From positions 1 through 64,000 of the forward strand of contig JAIXYK010000001.1 of assembly GCA_027490225.1 (NCBI GenBank): 64,000 bases of DNA. The letters are read 5' to 3'. Below the pieces are notes generated by a model. That model worked only from the letters and a program-made list of their open reading frames with translations. It made no database searches and had not been told where the DNA came from. How positions within the stretch are numbered: the first letter of the stretch is position 1; each line of letters opens with the position of its first letter. The stretch comes from Bacteroidota bacterium. Its GTDB lineage: Bacteria; Bacteroidota; Bacteroidia; M30B66. Below are positions 1 to 8,275 of the stretch, piece by piece. The translations under genes were made by a program, and so were the position numbers.

Positions 1-112
1 GAAAGTTAAAAGTTGAAAGTTAAAAGTTGAAAGTTAAAAGTTGAAAGTTAAAAGTTGAAAGTTAAAAGTTAAAAGTTAAAAGTAGAAAGTTAAAAGTAGA
101 AAGTTAAAAGTA
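1..112. repeat. 14-bp tandem repeat array, 8 units
   Basis: Eight head-to-tail 14-bp units of GAAAGTTAAAAGTT. The first five are identical, unit 6 starts with A, and units 6-8 end in A instead of T. The array touches the window edge, so it may be longer. There are no spacers, so it is not a CRISPR. Such AAAGTT-rich simple repeats are frequent between genes in Bacteroidota. Copy number is probably unstable through replication slippage. Confidence 0.95.
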
Positions 113-129
113 TAAAGGTGCTTTACATT

Positions 130-684
130 TTAATTTTTGGTTTTGAGTTTAGCGATAAATAACTTAGTTAAACTTTTTAGGATTTGAAATGCGATAAAAC
201 CTGCGACAAACCCTGATAACAATCCTAGAATAGCGCCTTGTAGCAATACATTTTCAAAAGTAAACCAATGAAGAATTTCGTTAAAGAAAATAAAAATTAA
301 CGAAGACAATATTGCCCCACAAAAGCCAAAACTAAGAACCATAAATAGCCTAAAAGCTTTGCTCAGTGACTTTTTATAAAGGCCGTAAATAATTGAAGTA
401 GAAAAAGCACCAAAAAAACCAAGAGCCAGAATTGCAAGTAAAATTAATGTTGCAATTGCTACACCTATGGCTGTAAGTATGCAAAAACCGATTAAAAAAA
501 AGAATGTCATTGTAACCAAACCTGCTTCGTAAAATGTATCATCATATTGAGGTACATCAGCGTTTGTTGTTGTAGCAGAATTTGTATCTGCTATTGTTAA
601 AGAATCTGCTACATTTTGAACTGCCAAACAATTAAATGAAATTGAAAGAAGTATTAATAATATCAATGTTTTCAAGCTGCTCAT
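130..684 (-). CDS. small multi-pass membrane protein, function unknown
   Basis: I do not recognise a family. The 184-residue product begins with a signal-peptide-like stretch (MSSLKTLILLILLSISFNCL, then AVQ), followed by a short Ser/Thr/Asn-rich segment (about 22-50) and then four hydrophobic segments at roughly 55-80, 80-103, 112-136 and 143-168. The tail is basic (KSLTKLFIAKLKTKN), which suggests a cytoplasmic C-terminus. The ATG at 684 is the only reasonable start. It lies alone between two intergenic repeats and downstream of the mut operon, on the same strand but about 260 bases away, so co-transcription is not obvious. Coding status rests on length and sensible topology only. Confidence 0.7.
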   Translation of the reverse strand: MSSLKTLILLILLSISFNCLAVQNVADSLTIADTNSATTTNADVPQYDDTFYEAGLVTMTFFFLIGFCILTAIGVAIATLILLAILALGFFGAFSTSIIYGLYKKSLSKAFRLFMVLSFGFCGAILSSLIFIFFNEILHWFTFENVLLQGAILGLLSGFVAGFIAFQILKSLTKLFIAKLKTKN

Positions 685-774
685 GATTGTTATAAGTGCA
701 AAGGCTAAACTACAATTTTGAATGAGAGAAGAAAACTAATAAGACGATAATTCAGAAAAATATTGTACGCTGAC

Positions 775-908
775 GTCTCACTGATCAAAGTGATTTACGC
801 AGAAGGCATTTAGTTAAAAATTAGCAAGGGAAAAATCTGCGAAATTTGCGCTATCTGCGGAAAAAATAATCTCCCGCAAATTACGCTGATTTACGCAGGT
901 GGTATTAG
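775..908. repeat. dispersed intergenic repeat of the TTTACGCAG type
   Basis: Contains two direct copies of TGATTTACGCAG (about 791-802 and 887-898) and an inverted pair AATTTGCG (843-850) / CGCAAATT (875-882), with a nested TGCGG/CCGCA pair. Similar TGCGAAATTTGCG / GATTTACGCAG strings recur between genes in many Bacteroidota genomes (general knowledge). It fills the gap between mutB and the small membrane protein and could form a hairpin at the 3' end of the mut transcript. Confidence 0.7.
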
Positions 909-946
909 ATAAAATCTACTGAGTTAAACTCGAAACAACTGCTACC

Positions 947-3070
947 TCAAGAATACGCCTCAATCAACATTCCTAAAATTTCTTGAGCTGCTTTTGGAAT
1001 GCTTGTGCCTGGACCAAAAACAGAAGCTACGCCAGCGTTGAAAAGATATTCGTAATCCTTTTGTGGAATTACTCCGCCTGCAACCACTAAAATATCGTCG
1101 CGACCAGCTTGTTTGAGGGCTTCAATTACTTGTGGAACCAAGGTTTTATGTCCGCCGGCGAGTGAGGAAATGCCTAAAATGTGCACATCGTTTTCGAGGG
1201 CTTGCTTGGCAACTTCGGCTGGGGTTTGGAACAATGGACCAATGTCAACATCGAAACCAATGTCGGCGAAGCCTGTGCTGATAACTTTGGCACCACGGTC
1301 GTGGCCGTCTTGTCCCATTTTGGCGACTAAAATTCTTGGTCTGCGCCCTGCCAATTCAGCAAACTGATCGGCCATTGCGCGTGCTTTGATGAGTTCTGTA
1401 TTGTTTTCCACTTCTTTGTTATAAACGCCTGAAATACTTCTGATGGTAGCTTGATAACGACCATATACTTTTTCTAATGCAAAGGAGATTTCGCCCAATG
1501 TAGCGCGTTCGCGGGCTGCGTCTATGCTCAATTGGAGTAAGTTTCCAGTACCAGAAGCTGCTGCATCGGTGAGTAATTGCAGTTTTTGCTGAACGATGAC
1601 TTCGTTCCTATTTTGTTTTATTGTTTTTAACCTTGCTAATTGTTGCTCACGCACACTTTGATTATCTACTTCGCGTATATCTAATTCGTTGGTATCGTTG
1701 TGTACGAATTGGTTTACGCCAACAATTACTTCAGTTCCTGCATCAATGCGGGCTTGTTTTTTTGCTGCGGCTTCTTCTATGCGCATTTTAGGAATGCCAG
1801 CTTCTATGGCTTTTACCATACCACCCAGTTCTTCTACTTCTTGCATCAAGGCCCAAGCGTTGTGCACCAATTGATTGGTGAGATTTTCTACATAGTAACT
1901 TCCGGCCCAAGGGTCGATGGCTTGTGTTACGCCAGTTTCGTGCTGTAAATACAATTGCGTGTTACGTGCAATGCGCGCTGATGCATTGGTTGGTAAGGCA
2001 ATGGCTTCGTCTAATGCATTGGTATGCAAGCTTTGTGTACCTCCGAAAACTGCCGCCAATGCTTCAACTGTGGTGCGGGCAACGTTGTTGTATGGGTCTT
2101 GTTCGGTAAGGCTCCAGCCGCTTGTTTGACAATGTGTGCGGAGCATTAAAGATTTGGCTGATTTTGGGTGAAACTGATGCAGCAATTTTGCCCACAACAT
2201 ACGTGCTGCGCGCATTTTGGCAATTTCCATGAAATGATTCATGCCGATGCCCCAGAAAAATGAAAGTCGTGGTGCAAATTCATCAATGCTTAAGCCTGCA
2301 GTCAAACCTGTGCGAATGTATTCGAGCCCATCGCTGAGGGTGTAAGCGAGTTCAATATCAGCAGTGGCGCCTGCTTCGTGCATGTGGTAGCCACTAATAC
2401 TAATGCTGTTGAATTTTGGCATATGCTGAGCTGTGTAGCCAAAAATATCAGCAATGATGCGCATACTTGGTGCTGGTGGATAAATGTATGTATTGCGCAC
2501 CATGAATTCTTTGAGAATATCGTTTTGAATGGTTCCGCTGAGTAGATTTTGAGCTACGCCTTGTTCTTCGGCTGCTACAACAAAAAATGCCATGATGGGC
2601 AAAACGGCGCCGTTCATGGTCATGGAAACGCTCATTTGGTTAAGTGGAATCTGATCGAAGAGAATTTTCATATCTTCAACAGTATCAATGGCGACGCCTG
2701 CTTTACCTACATCTCCCACTACCCTTTCGTGGTCGCTGTCGTAGCCGCGGTGCGTGGCTAAATCGAAGGCTACGGAAAGTCCTTTTTGACCTGCTGCCAG
2801 GTTTTGACGGTAAAATGCGTTGCTTTCTTCGGCGGTTGAAAATCCTGCGTATTGGCGCACTGTCCAAGGACGTGTTAAATACATGCTGCTGTAAGGACCA
2901 CGAAGGAATGGTGCGAGACCAGCATCAAAATGCAGGTGTTCTATGGTTTTGAGGTCATCGATGTTATAATGTGGCTTTACGGCAATGCGCTCAGGTGTAT
3001 TGAAAACGCGGGCTTCTTGCTGAAAATCGGTAGCTTTTGGGAATGGTATGTTTGAAAATGAAGTTCTCAT
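947..3070 (-). CDS. mutB: methylmalonyl-CoA mutase large (alpha) subunit
   Basis: Adenosylcobalamin-dependent isomerase that interconverts succinyl-CoA and (R)-methylmalonyl-CoA, linking propionate, odd-chain and branched-chain breakdown to the TCA cycle. With the ATG at 3070 it has 707 residues, the usual length. The N-terminal TIM barrel carries [18 protein letters not shown] and [13 protein letters not shown], typical substrate-site sequence. The C-terminal B12-binding domain has the DxHxxG motif (DGHDRG, about residues 588-593), whose His binds cobalt, so this is the catalytic subunit. The longest frame starts at a TTG (3079), but the ATG three codons in is better. AACATTTG at 3077-3084 is a one-mismatch match to the -7 element and might give it its own promoter. 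It follows mutA after 150 bases. Its GC content is visibly higher than that of most neighbours. Confidence 0.97.
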   Translation of the reverse strand: MRTSFSNIPFPKATDFQQEARVFNTPERIAVKPHYNIDDLKTIEHLHFDAGLAPFLRGPYSSMYLTRPWTVRQYAGFSTAEESNAFYRQNLAAGQKGLSVAFDLATHRGYDSDHERVVGDVGKAGVAIDTVEDMKILFDQIPLNQMSVSMTMNGAVLPIMAFFVVAAEEQGVAQNLLSGTIQNDILKEFMVRNTYIYPPAPSMRIIADIFGYTAQHMPKFNSISISGYHMHEAGATADIELAYTLSDGLEYIRTGLTAGLSIDEFAPRLSFFWGIGMNHFMEIAKMRAARMLWAKLLHQFHPKSAKSLMLRTHCQTSGWSLTEQDPYNNVARTTVEALAAVFGGTQSLHTNALDEAIALPTNASARIARNTQLYLQHETGVTQAIDPWAGSYYVENLTNQLVHNAWALMQEVEELGGMVKAIEAGIPKMRIEEAAAKKQARIDAGTEVIVGVNQFVHNDTNELDIREVDNQSVREQQLARLKTIKQNRNEVIVQQKLQLLTDAAASGTGNLLQLSIDAARERATLGEISFALEKVYGRYQATIRSISGVYNKEVENNTELIKARAMADQFAELAGRRPRILVAKMGQDGHDRGAKVISTGFADIGFDVDIGPLFQTPAEVAKQALENDVHILGISSLAGGHKTLVPQVIEALKQAGRDDILVVAGGVIPQKDYEYLFNAGVASVFGPGTSIPKAAQEILGMLIEAYS

Positions 3071-3099
3071 TTTATACAAATGTTAATGGGAAATGAAAT

Positions 3100-3212
3100 G
3101 CTGCGTGACTGGGTGAAGCGGTTAGCTCCTTTTGAGCGAAGGAACGTAGCCAAAAGGACTAAAAGCGGAACACAGGACCGCCGCGAAGTATGAAGCGGTG
3201 GGCACGCCCAAG
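3100..3212. repeat. GC-rich dispersed repeat with hairpin inside the mut operon
   Basis: A GC-rich block in an AT-rich genome, between mutA and mutB. It holds an inverted pair TCCTTTTG (about 3127-3134) / CAAAAGGA (about 3151-3158) and a second GC-rich part with CCGCCGCG and GCGGTGGGC. It is not coding in any frame I find convincing. REP-like elements of this kind can stabilise or attenuate transcripts between operon genes; that role here is inference. Confidence 0.7.
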
Positions 3213-3229
3213 AAATAAATGTGCTAACT

Positions 3230-5074
3230 TTAATCATGTTGTTGGTTTGCAGTTTTAAGGAAGCCCAAGAAATTAGCCAGCTTCGCTCCTATTTCCAAGA
3301 TATCGCAACCTGCAAAAATGAAAGCGTCAACGCCTAATTTGAGCAATTCGGTTTCTGTGGTTGGCTTGCCTGCAATGATTACAGGTTTATCTGGCCAGGC
3401 ATTTTGGTGTAAATCGGAAACTGCATCGAGGTAATCTTCGTCGGCAGCGCACAAAATCCAAATGGAAGCATTTTGGGCATTTTCGGATTGGGTTTGTTCC
3501 CAAATATGTTGTTCTGGATTACCTTGTAGAACGCAGTAACCCAATGTCTGCATGAGTTCTGTGGTAAATGCTGTTCGGGCGTTTTGCTTTGCCGGATTTC
3601 CAAAACGTAAAAGAAATACGGAGTGTTTTTTCTCTTGTTGATGGCTTAACTTTCGGAGTTGCTCAATAAGCATTGTTTCTCGGAAAGGCTCTACAATATT
3701 GATTTCTGCAGACTTTTGCAAAGGGGCAATTTGTATAGGAAGTGCTTCGAAGATAGTTGGTTGAGGGTCGGAAAACTGATTTACGCCTACAATGATTTTT
3801 TTACGTTTGCGAATGGCCGTTTCTGTGGCTTGGCGGGCTTTTTCGATTTCTGGCTGAATCTCATTTTGTTGCAAACATTTAATGTAACCACCTTTGTTTT
3901 CCCATGCATTGAATTGCTGCCAGGCTTGTTCTACGAGCGTTTGCGTGAGATTTTCAATGTAATAAGAACCGTTTGCAATGCCCGCAACTTTATCGAAATG
4001 ACCTTCGTTTTGCAGTAAATGCTGAATGTTGAGCGCCAAACGCTGCGCATCGGCATCGGCGGGAGCGAAAATGTGATTATGAGGATACACCAGAATTTCG
4101 TCTACACCTGCAATTGCTGCAGCCATACTTTCGGTGGTGTTTCGGAGCAAGTTATTGTATGGGTCGAAAAGCGTTTTGTTGCTTAAAGCTGTTTCGGCAG
4201 AAATGTATAATGGAAATTGAGTTGCATCGAGTTTATATGCTTGCAAAAACATGCTCCACAAGAGACGGATGCTGCGAAATTTGGCAATGTTGAGCAAGTA
4301 ATTTCCTCCAGAAGCCATGCGTAAATGGATGTTTTGTGCGATGGTTTCTGGCTTTACTCCATTTTTTAATTGCTCGAAATATTCTGCGAAAACAGAAAGT
4401 GTTAAAGCAAGTTCTTGCACTGCAGTTGCTCCTGCATTGTGCCAGTTGGCTGCATTTACAGTAAGCGTTTTAAAATTAAGAAATTCTTCTGAAGAAAGTA
4501 ATAAAGCCTTCAAAAGATAAATGCTTTCGGTTAGGTTGTAGTCAAAACTACCTTTGAAGGCATAATCTGTTAAAGGGTCGTAAGAAATGGAACCTGAAAG
4601 TTTGTTGGGTTCGAGATTTCTTTTGCGCATTTCATCGAGCAACATGTAGAGAATTGTGGGAGAAGCTTCTCCACAATCGAAATGGAGTTGAATGATGTCT
4701 ATTTGTATGTTGCGTAAAACTAGGTTGAGCTCTTCCTGGTTACTGATTTCGTGACCGGTAAAACGAATGGAAGATGCGCCTTGATTGAGGCTGAGCAATG
4801 CTTGTTTATTGGTTTTAACAAGGTCGTTGGTGTCAATTGCCACGCATGTTTCCCAATAATTGGCGTAAGCAAATTCTGGGTGATGTGGCATTTTGAACTG
4901 CACAGGATCTGGATAACTATCGAAACTGTTGGGTGAAAAATAAGTTGGAATGGTGATTCCTTCTATGGTTGTATAGAGACTATTGGCAACATTATCGGTC
5001 TTAAGGTCTTTTTTAAGTTGATTGAGCCAATCGTTATAAGTTGTAGGGGAAAAATCTGAAAATAGTGGTTCCAC
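3230..5074 (-). CDS. mutA: methylmalonyl-CoA mutase small (beta) subunit
   Basis: Non-catalytic partner of MutB in the heterodimeric mutase. The 614-residue product keeps the barrel fold with sequence such as NWHNAGATAVQELALTLS and MASGGNYLLNIAKFRSIRLL, but the C-terminal cobalamin-domain loop reads GNPAKQN where the catalytic subunit has DGHDRG, so the cobalt-binding His is missing, as known for this subunit. The frame is open to a TTG at 5095, but that TTG is the end of a TACATTTG promoter element. The GTG at 5074 gives MEPLFSDFSP, which matches how the family usually begins, so I use it. First gene of the mutA-mutB operon. Confidence 0.93.
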   Translation of the reverse strand: MEPLFSDFSPTTYNDWLNQLKKDLKTDNVANSLYTTIEGITIPTYFSPNSFDSYPDPVQFKMPHHPEFAYANYWETCVAIDTNDLVKTNKQALLSLNQGASSIRFTGHEISNQEELNLVLRNIQIDIIQLHFDCGEASPTILYMLLDEMRKRNLEPNKLSGSISYDPLTDYAFKGSFDYNLTESIYLLKALLLSSEEFLNFKTLTVNAANWHNAGATAVQELALTLSVFAEYFEQLKNGVKPETIAQNIHLRMASGGNYLLNIAKFRSIRLLWSMFLQAYKLDATQFPLYISAETALSNKTLFDPYNNLLRNTTESMAAAIAGVDEILVYPHNHIFAPADADAQRLALNIQHLLQNEGHFDKVAGIANGSYYIENLTQTLVEQAWQQFNAWENKGGYIKCLQQNEIQPEIEKARQATETAIRKRKKIIVGVNQFSDPQPTIFEALPIQIAPLQKSAEINIVEPFRETMLIEQLRKLSHQQEKKHSVFLLRFGNPAKQNARTAFTTELMQTLGYCVLQGNPEQHIWEQTQSENAQNASIWILCAADEDYLDAVSDLHQNAWPDKPVIIAGKPTTETELLKLGVDAFIFAGCDILEIGAKLANFLGFLKTANQQHD

Positions 5075-5092
5075 GGTAGTTGGAGTAAGGTA

Positions 5093-5100
5093 CAAATGTA
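5093..5100 (-). promoter_or_regulatory. -7 promoter element of mutA
   Basis: TACATTTG on the minus strand, a full match to the Bacteroidota -7 consensus TAnnTTTG. It ends 18 bases before the proposed GTG start of mutA, leaving a short leader of about 12 bases, and it overlaps the alternative TTG start. No clear -33 TTTG is visible at the usual spacing. Confidence 0.6.
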
Positions 5101-5170
5101 ATTTTTTTGCAAAACAGATGGATGGTTATTCTTTGATTTGGAATACTTATTTTAAAACAAAAAATGCAAA

Positions 5171-5205
5171 TGATACGTATTAATAAAATATGATACGTAT
5201 TTTTG
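5171..5205 (+). promoter_or_regulatory. operator-promoter of the toxin-antitoxin operon
   Basis: Two identical copies of TGATACGTAT at 5171-5180 and 5191-5200, exactly 20 bases apart, each containing the perfect palindrome ATACGTAT. The second copy runs into the -7 element TATTTTTG at 5198-5205. The antitoxin start is at 5225. Two palindromes two helical turns apart on a promoter is what autorepression by a dimeric antitoxin looks like (inference). Confidence 0.7.
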
Positions 5206-5224
5206 CAATAATGATTTGGTATAA

Positions 5225-5470
5225 ATGAAAACAAAACTCACATTAACAGTTGAAAAGAGCATTTTAGCAATTATAAAGCAATATGCTCATGACACAGGCA
5301 CAAGTGTTTCAAAACTGGTAGAAGATTTTTTTATTGATAAGGTAAAAGATAAGCCAATGAATAATAAAATTGATCCAGAAATAAAGGCTTTGATGGGAAT
5401 AATGAAAGAAAAAGATGTTGACTTAGATGCATTGAAATCTGATTACTTTAAGGAGAAATTCAAATTGTAA
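5225..5470 (+). CDS. antitoxin, DUF6364-like ribbon-helix-helix protein
   Basis: An 81-residue protein whose first 40 residues (KLTLTVEKSILAIIKQYA, then HDTGTSVSKLVEDFF) fit a ribbon-helix-helix DNA-binding fold: a short beta strand with alternating residues and two helices with the S-x-S-K-L-V-E turn. The C-terminal half (about 45-81) is charged and probably binds and covers the toxin. Its stop is one base before the toxin's ATG, so the pair is translated together. It likely represses its own promoter through the two ATACGTAT palindromes upstream. Family naming is from memory of DUF6364-type antitoxins in Bacteroidota. Confidence 0.85.
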   Translation: MKTKLTLTVEKSILAIIKQYAHDTGTSVSKLVEDFFIDKVKDKPMNNKIDPEIKALMGIMKEKDVDLDALKSDYFKEKFKL

Positions 5471-5471
5471 A

Positions 5472-5897
5472 ATGAAAGGTGTATTTATAGATACCAATGT
5501 TATCATTGATTTATTACTAGATAGAAAGCCTTTTTCTAATGATTCAGCAATGATTTTTACTTTGTCGAAAAACAAAAAGATTGAACTCTTTATAAGCGCC
5601 ATTTCAGTAAATAATGTGCATTATATTTTGAAGAAGGATTTTGGAGATACGGAGACAAGAAAAATACTAATTGGTTTATTAAAATACCTTAATGTAATAG
5701 CTGTAGAAGAAGATATTCTAAAGAAGGCATTAGTTTCAACCACTAAAGATTTTGAAGATGCTATTCAAATTTACAGTGCTGATAAGGTTTCAAGCATAAT
5801 TTATATTATATCTAGAAATACAAAGGATTTTAAAAACAGCATTAAAAAAGTAGTTACACCAAGTGATTTTTTGAAAACTGAAGGTTTTTTAGATTGA
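5472..5897 (+). CDS. PIN-domain toxin (VapC-type ribonuclease)
   Basis: A 141-residue PIN-domain protein, probably a Mg2+-dependent endoribonuclease inhibited by the antitoxin encoded just upstream. The N-terminal strand FIDTNVIIDLLL supplies the first acidic residue (D7) and the following Asn; KDFEDAIQ near residue 97 and RNTKDFKNS near residue 118 supply the rest of the acidic cluster. The second conserved acid often seen in VapC (an E after ISxxx) is not evident in ISAISVNNVHYIL, which seems usual for this Bacteroidota subgroup. It ends eight bases before the convergent TonB receptor gene, with no terminator hairpin visible. Confidence 0.88.
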   Translation: MKGVFIDTNVIIDLLLDRKPFSNDSAMIFTLSKNKKIELFISAISVNNVHYILKKDFGDTETRKILIGLLKYLNVIAVEEDILKKALVSTTKDFEDAIQIYSADKVSSIIYIISRNTKDFKNSIKKVVTPSDFLKTEGFLD

Positions 5898-5905
5898 TAT
5901 TTCAA

Positions 5906-8173
5906 TCATTTTTTCAATCCAACATCCAACATCCACCTCGCTCCTATCAATAGTTTTATTCCTTGCATGGGTGCATAATTGTAAGCTGCATCGAATGTGA
6001 AATTATTTGGATTGTTGATATTCACTTGCTTATCGAATGGATCGAATGGACGCATGAGTGGGTTTTCAGGAATAAAGTTGAGAATGTTCTTCACACTGAT
6101 ATATGCTTGCAAGTGCTCTGTAAAATTATTAGAAACCTGAAGATTCAAAATTGTAAAATCGGGAGATTTTGCTGGTCGATAATCGTTGGGAAGCACTGGT
6201 AAATGCATGGTTCCTGTGTAACGTCCTGTGAAGTCTAAGAGAATTTTAGTTTTGGGAATGGTATACGAAACAGAATAAGTAGCCGAAAATTGAGGTGCAT
6301 ACAATTGTGGAATTTTTGCAGCATTTGCAGCTGGTCTTTGGTAAACATCCATTAAAGTGAGGCCCGCCGTGGCTTTGATTCCATTTTCAAGGTTGTTTTC
6401 AATTGAAAAAGAAATTCCTTTAGAAATGGCAAATCCATTTAGGTTTTGGTAAATAATCTGTTGTGCATTTGTAAGCAAATCAGCAACAATCTTATTGCTG
6501 AAATGGGTGTAGAATGCAGAAATATCAATAATGGAATACCCTAAACGGTGAAATACATACGAGTTGGAGTTTAGGTTGATGTTCCATGATTTTTCAGGAT
6601 TTAATGTTTCTTTTATAATGACATCGCGCGCGCCTGTTAACGCTGCATGGTCTTCAGTAAAAAGATTTACCACCCTGAAGCCATTGCCAGCACTGAATCT
6701 AAAGGTATTGTATTTATTTATGGCATGTTTTACACTCAAACGCGGACTGTAGACCGAACCTTGCACTGAATGGTAGTCGTATCGCATACCAAGAAGCGCG
6801 GTAGTTTTTGAGTTAATTTTAAATTCATCCTGAATAAAAACTCCCGGTAAAACCTGTCGCATGGGTTTGTTAGCAGGATTGAGCGAATCGGAAGTTGCAG
6901 TAGCTACCGAATTGTCGTCGTAATAGGTATATCTAAACGGTAAGCCAAACATTACATCATGTTTTTTCCATTGTTTGTTGTACAATAATTGGGTAAAAAA
7001 CACATGCTGCGTGGCGTTGTATTGTTTAATTCCATAGAAACTTTCTTGCAAATGCGCATTGTAAGAATAGTCGAGTCGTAGATTTTTGAACGATTTAGCA
7101 AATTGATATTTCCCTATTACCTCTACCCTGTTGGTTTTAATGACTTCTGCATACACGCTATCTGTTCCCAGGAATTCAGGTCTATAATTGGTTTGACCGC
7201 CCCAGCGATTTTCGGAGCTGTAGCGCACTGCTAACGCAGCTTCCTTTCCAGACTTTCTATAAAAATTCCATTTGTTGAAAATTGAAACACGTTTTTGGAG
7301 CGATAAATCAGTAAATCCATCTTGATTTATATCGTGCATTTTATCAAACCAAAATACATTCGCACCTAGAATTGATTGGTGTTTTTTAACTTTAAATCGC
7401 GCTGAAAAATCAGCATTTATTTCATTTAAACTGGTAACATTTATGTCTGATGTAAATTTAGGTGCCGTTTCGGGCGATTTGGTGATGATGTTGATAAGTC
7501 CACCAACGGCTTCGCTGCCGTATAATGTGGATGCCGGTCCTTTTACAATTTCTACCCGTTGAATGATAGAACTTGGAATTCCCATCAATCCATAAACGGT
7601 TGAAAGCGAGGAAACTATTGGCATTCCATCAATCAGCACCATGGTGTATGGTCCATCCATTCCATTTATATGAATGCTGCCCGTATTACAAACATTACAA
7701 TTTATTTGTGGCTGCACACCATTTACCAGGCTAAGCGCTTCGAAAAAGTTGGGAACAGGATTTTTCTTAAAAAACGATTGCTGAAAAACTTCAATCGGCA
7801 CGGGACTTTCGGCGCGAGATGATTCTTTGAGTGTAGCGGTAATTACCACTTCGTTTATTTCTGTAACCTTAGGAACTAACTGAATATTGAGTGTAAGTTC
7901 CTTTAGATTACCAACCGTAACCATCTGTTTATAAGTTATGTAACCAATTGCATGCACGGTAATTAAGTGTTTTCCTTCATTTATATTTTTAAAGAAAAAA
8001 TTACCATTTTCATCAGAAACTGCAGTTTGGTTATTATCTGAAATACTGATAGCAGCATAAGCAATTCTATTTGAATCTGACATTACAATCCCTTTAATAA
8101 TCGCATTTTGCGCAATGCCATTGTATAAGTTCAAAATAAAAACCAACCAAATACAGAATAGAAACCGTTTCAT
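5906..8173 (-). CDS. TonB-dependent outer membrane receptor, probably for a metal
   Basis: A 755-residue outer membrane receptor for active uptake driven by TonB. After a signal peptide (MKRFLFCIWLVFILNLYNG) comes a carboxypeptidase-regulatory-like beta domain (about 25-105), a plug domain with VEIVKGPASTLYGSEAVGG, and a 22-strand barrel. The plug has an unusual short Cys pair (NCNVCNTGS), seen in a receptor subgroup that is often adjacent to DtxR/MntR-type regulators; the substrate is therefore likely iron or manganese (inference). The longest frame starts at 8191, upstream of the -7 element TATTTTTG, so I use the ATG at 8173. It is divergent from the regulator and shares its operator region. 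Confidence 0.9.
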   Translation of the reverse strand: MKRFLFCIWLVFILNLYNGIAQNAIIKGIVMSDSNRIAYAAISISDNNQTAVSDENGNFFFKNINEGKHLITVHAIGYITYKQMVTVGNLKELTLNIQLVPKVTEINEVVITATLKESSRAESPVPIEVFQQSFFKKNPVPNFFEALSLVNGVQPQINCNVCNTGSIHINGMDGPYTMVLIDGMPIVSSLSTVYGLMGIPSSIIQRVEIVKGPASTLYGSEAVGGLINIITKSPETAPKFTSDINVTSLNEINADFSARFKVKKHQSILGANVFWFDKMHDINQDGFTDLSLQKRVSIFNKWNFYRKSGKEAALAVRYSSENRWGGQTNYRPEFLGTDSVYAEVIKTNRVEVIGKYQFAKSFKNLRLDYSYNAHLQESFYGIKQYNATQHVFFTQLLYNKQWKKHDVMFGLPFRYTYYDDNSVATATSDSLNPANKPMRQVLPGVFIQDEFKINSKTTALLGMRYDYHSVQGSVYSPRLSVKHAINKYNTFRFSAGNGFRVVNLFTEDHAALTGARDVIIKETLNPEKSWNINLNSNSYVFHRLGYSIIDISAFYTHFSNKIVADLLTNAQQIIYQNLNGFAISKGISFSIENNLENGIKATAGLTLMDVYQRPAANAAKIPQLYAPQFSATYSVSYTIPKTKILLDFTGRYTGTMHLPVLPNDYRPAKSPDFTILNLQVSNNFTEHLQAYISVKNILNFIPENPLMRPFDPFDKQVNINNPNNFTFDAAYNYAPMQGIKLLIGARWMLDVGLKK

Positions 8174-8180
8174 TTGCGCA

Positions 8181-8188
8181 CAAAAATA
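8181..8188 (-). promoter_or_regulatory. -7 promoter element of the TonB receptor gene
   Basis: TATTTTTG on the minus strand, a full match to TAnnTTTG. Only seven bases separate it from the ATG at 8173, so the transcript would be nearly leaderless. The region about 20-30 bases upstream, where the -33 contact is expected, is covered by the CCTAAT/ATTAGG palindrome. Confidence 0.55.
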
Positions 8189-8205
8189 CATATTTATTTA
8201 CATAG

Positions 8206-8232
8206 CCTAATATTTTAATTAGGGTTGCCTAA
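8206..8232. promoter_or_regulatory. DtxR-family operator(s) between receptor and regulator
   Basis: Three alternating half-sites: CCTAA (8206-8210), TTAGG (8219-8223) and CCTAA (8228-8232). They make two overlapping palindromes, CCTAAT-N6-ATTAGG (8206-8223) and TTAGG-GTTG-CCTAA (8219-8232). TTAGG/CCTAA half-sites are the hallmark of DtxR/IdeR-type boxes. The first palindrome lies over the -33 region of the receptor promoter and the second over the -33 region of the regulator promoter, so one metal-loaded repressor could shut both. Confidence 0.7.
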
Positions 8233-8254
8233 ATATATTTTTCATAAAAGCGAT

Positions 8255-8262
8255 TATCTTTG
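8255..8262 (+). promoter_or_regulatory. -7 promoter element of the DtxR-family regulator gene
   Basis: TATCTTTG, a full match to TAnnTTTG, ending 13 bases before the ATG at 8276. It rules out the longer reading frame that begins at 8225. Confidence 0.6.
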
Positions 8263-8275
8263 TGGCATTCAGCAG

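Noticed and set aside
1-112. CRISPR array
   Set aside because: Units of 14 bases abut one another with no unique spacers, and no cas gene is present.
1113-2952. Plus-strand frames opposite mutB
   Set aside because: Mirror frames caused by the higher GC of mutB; no family features.
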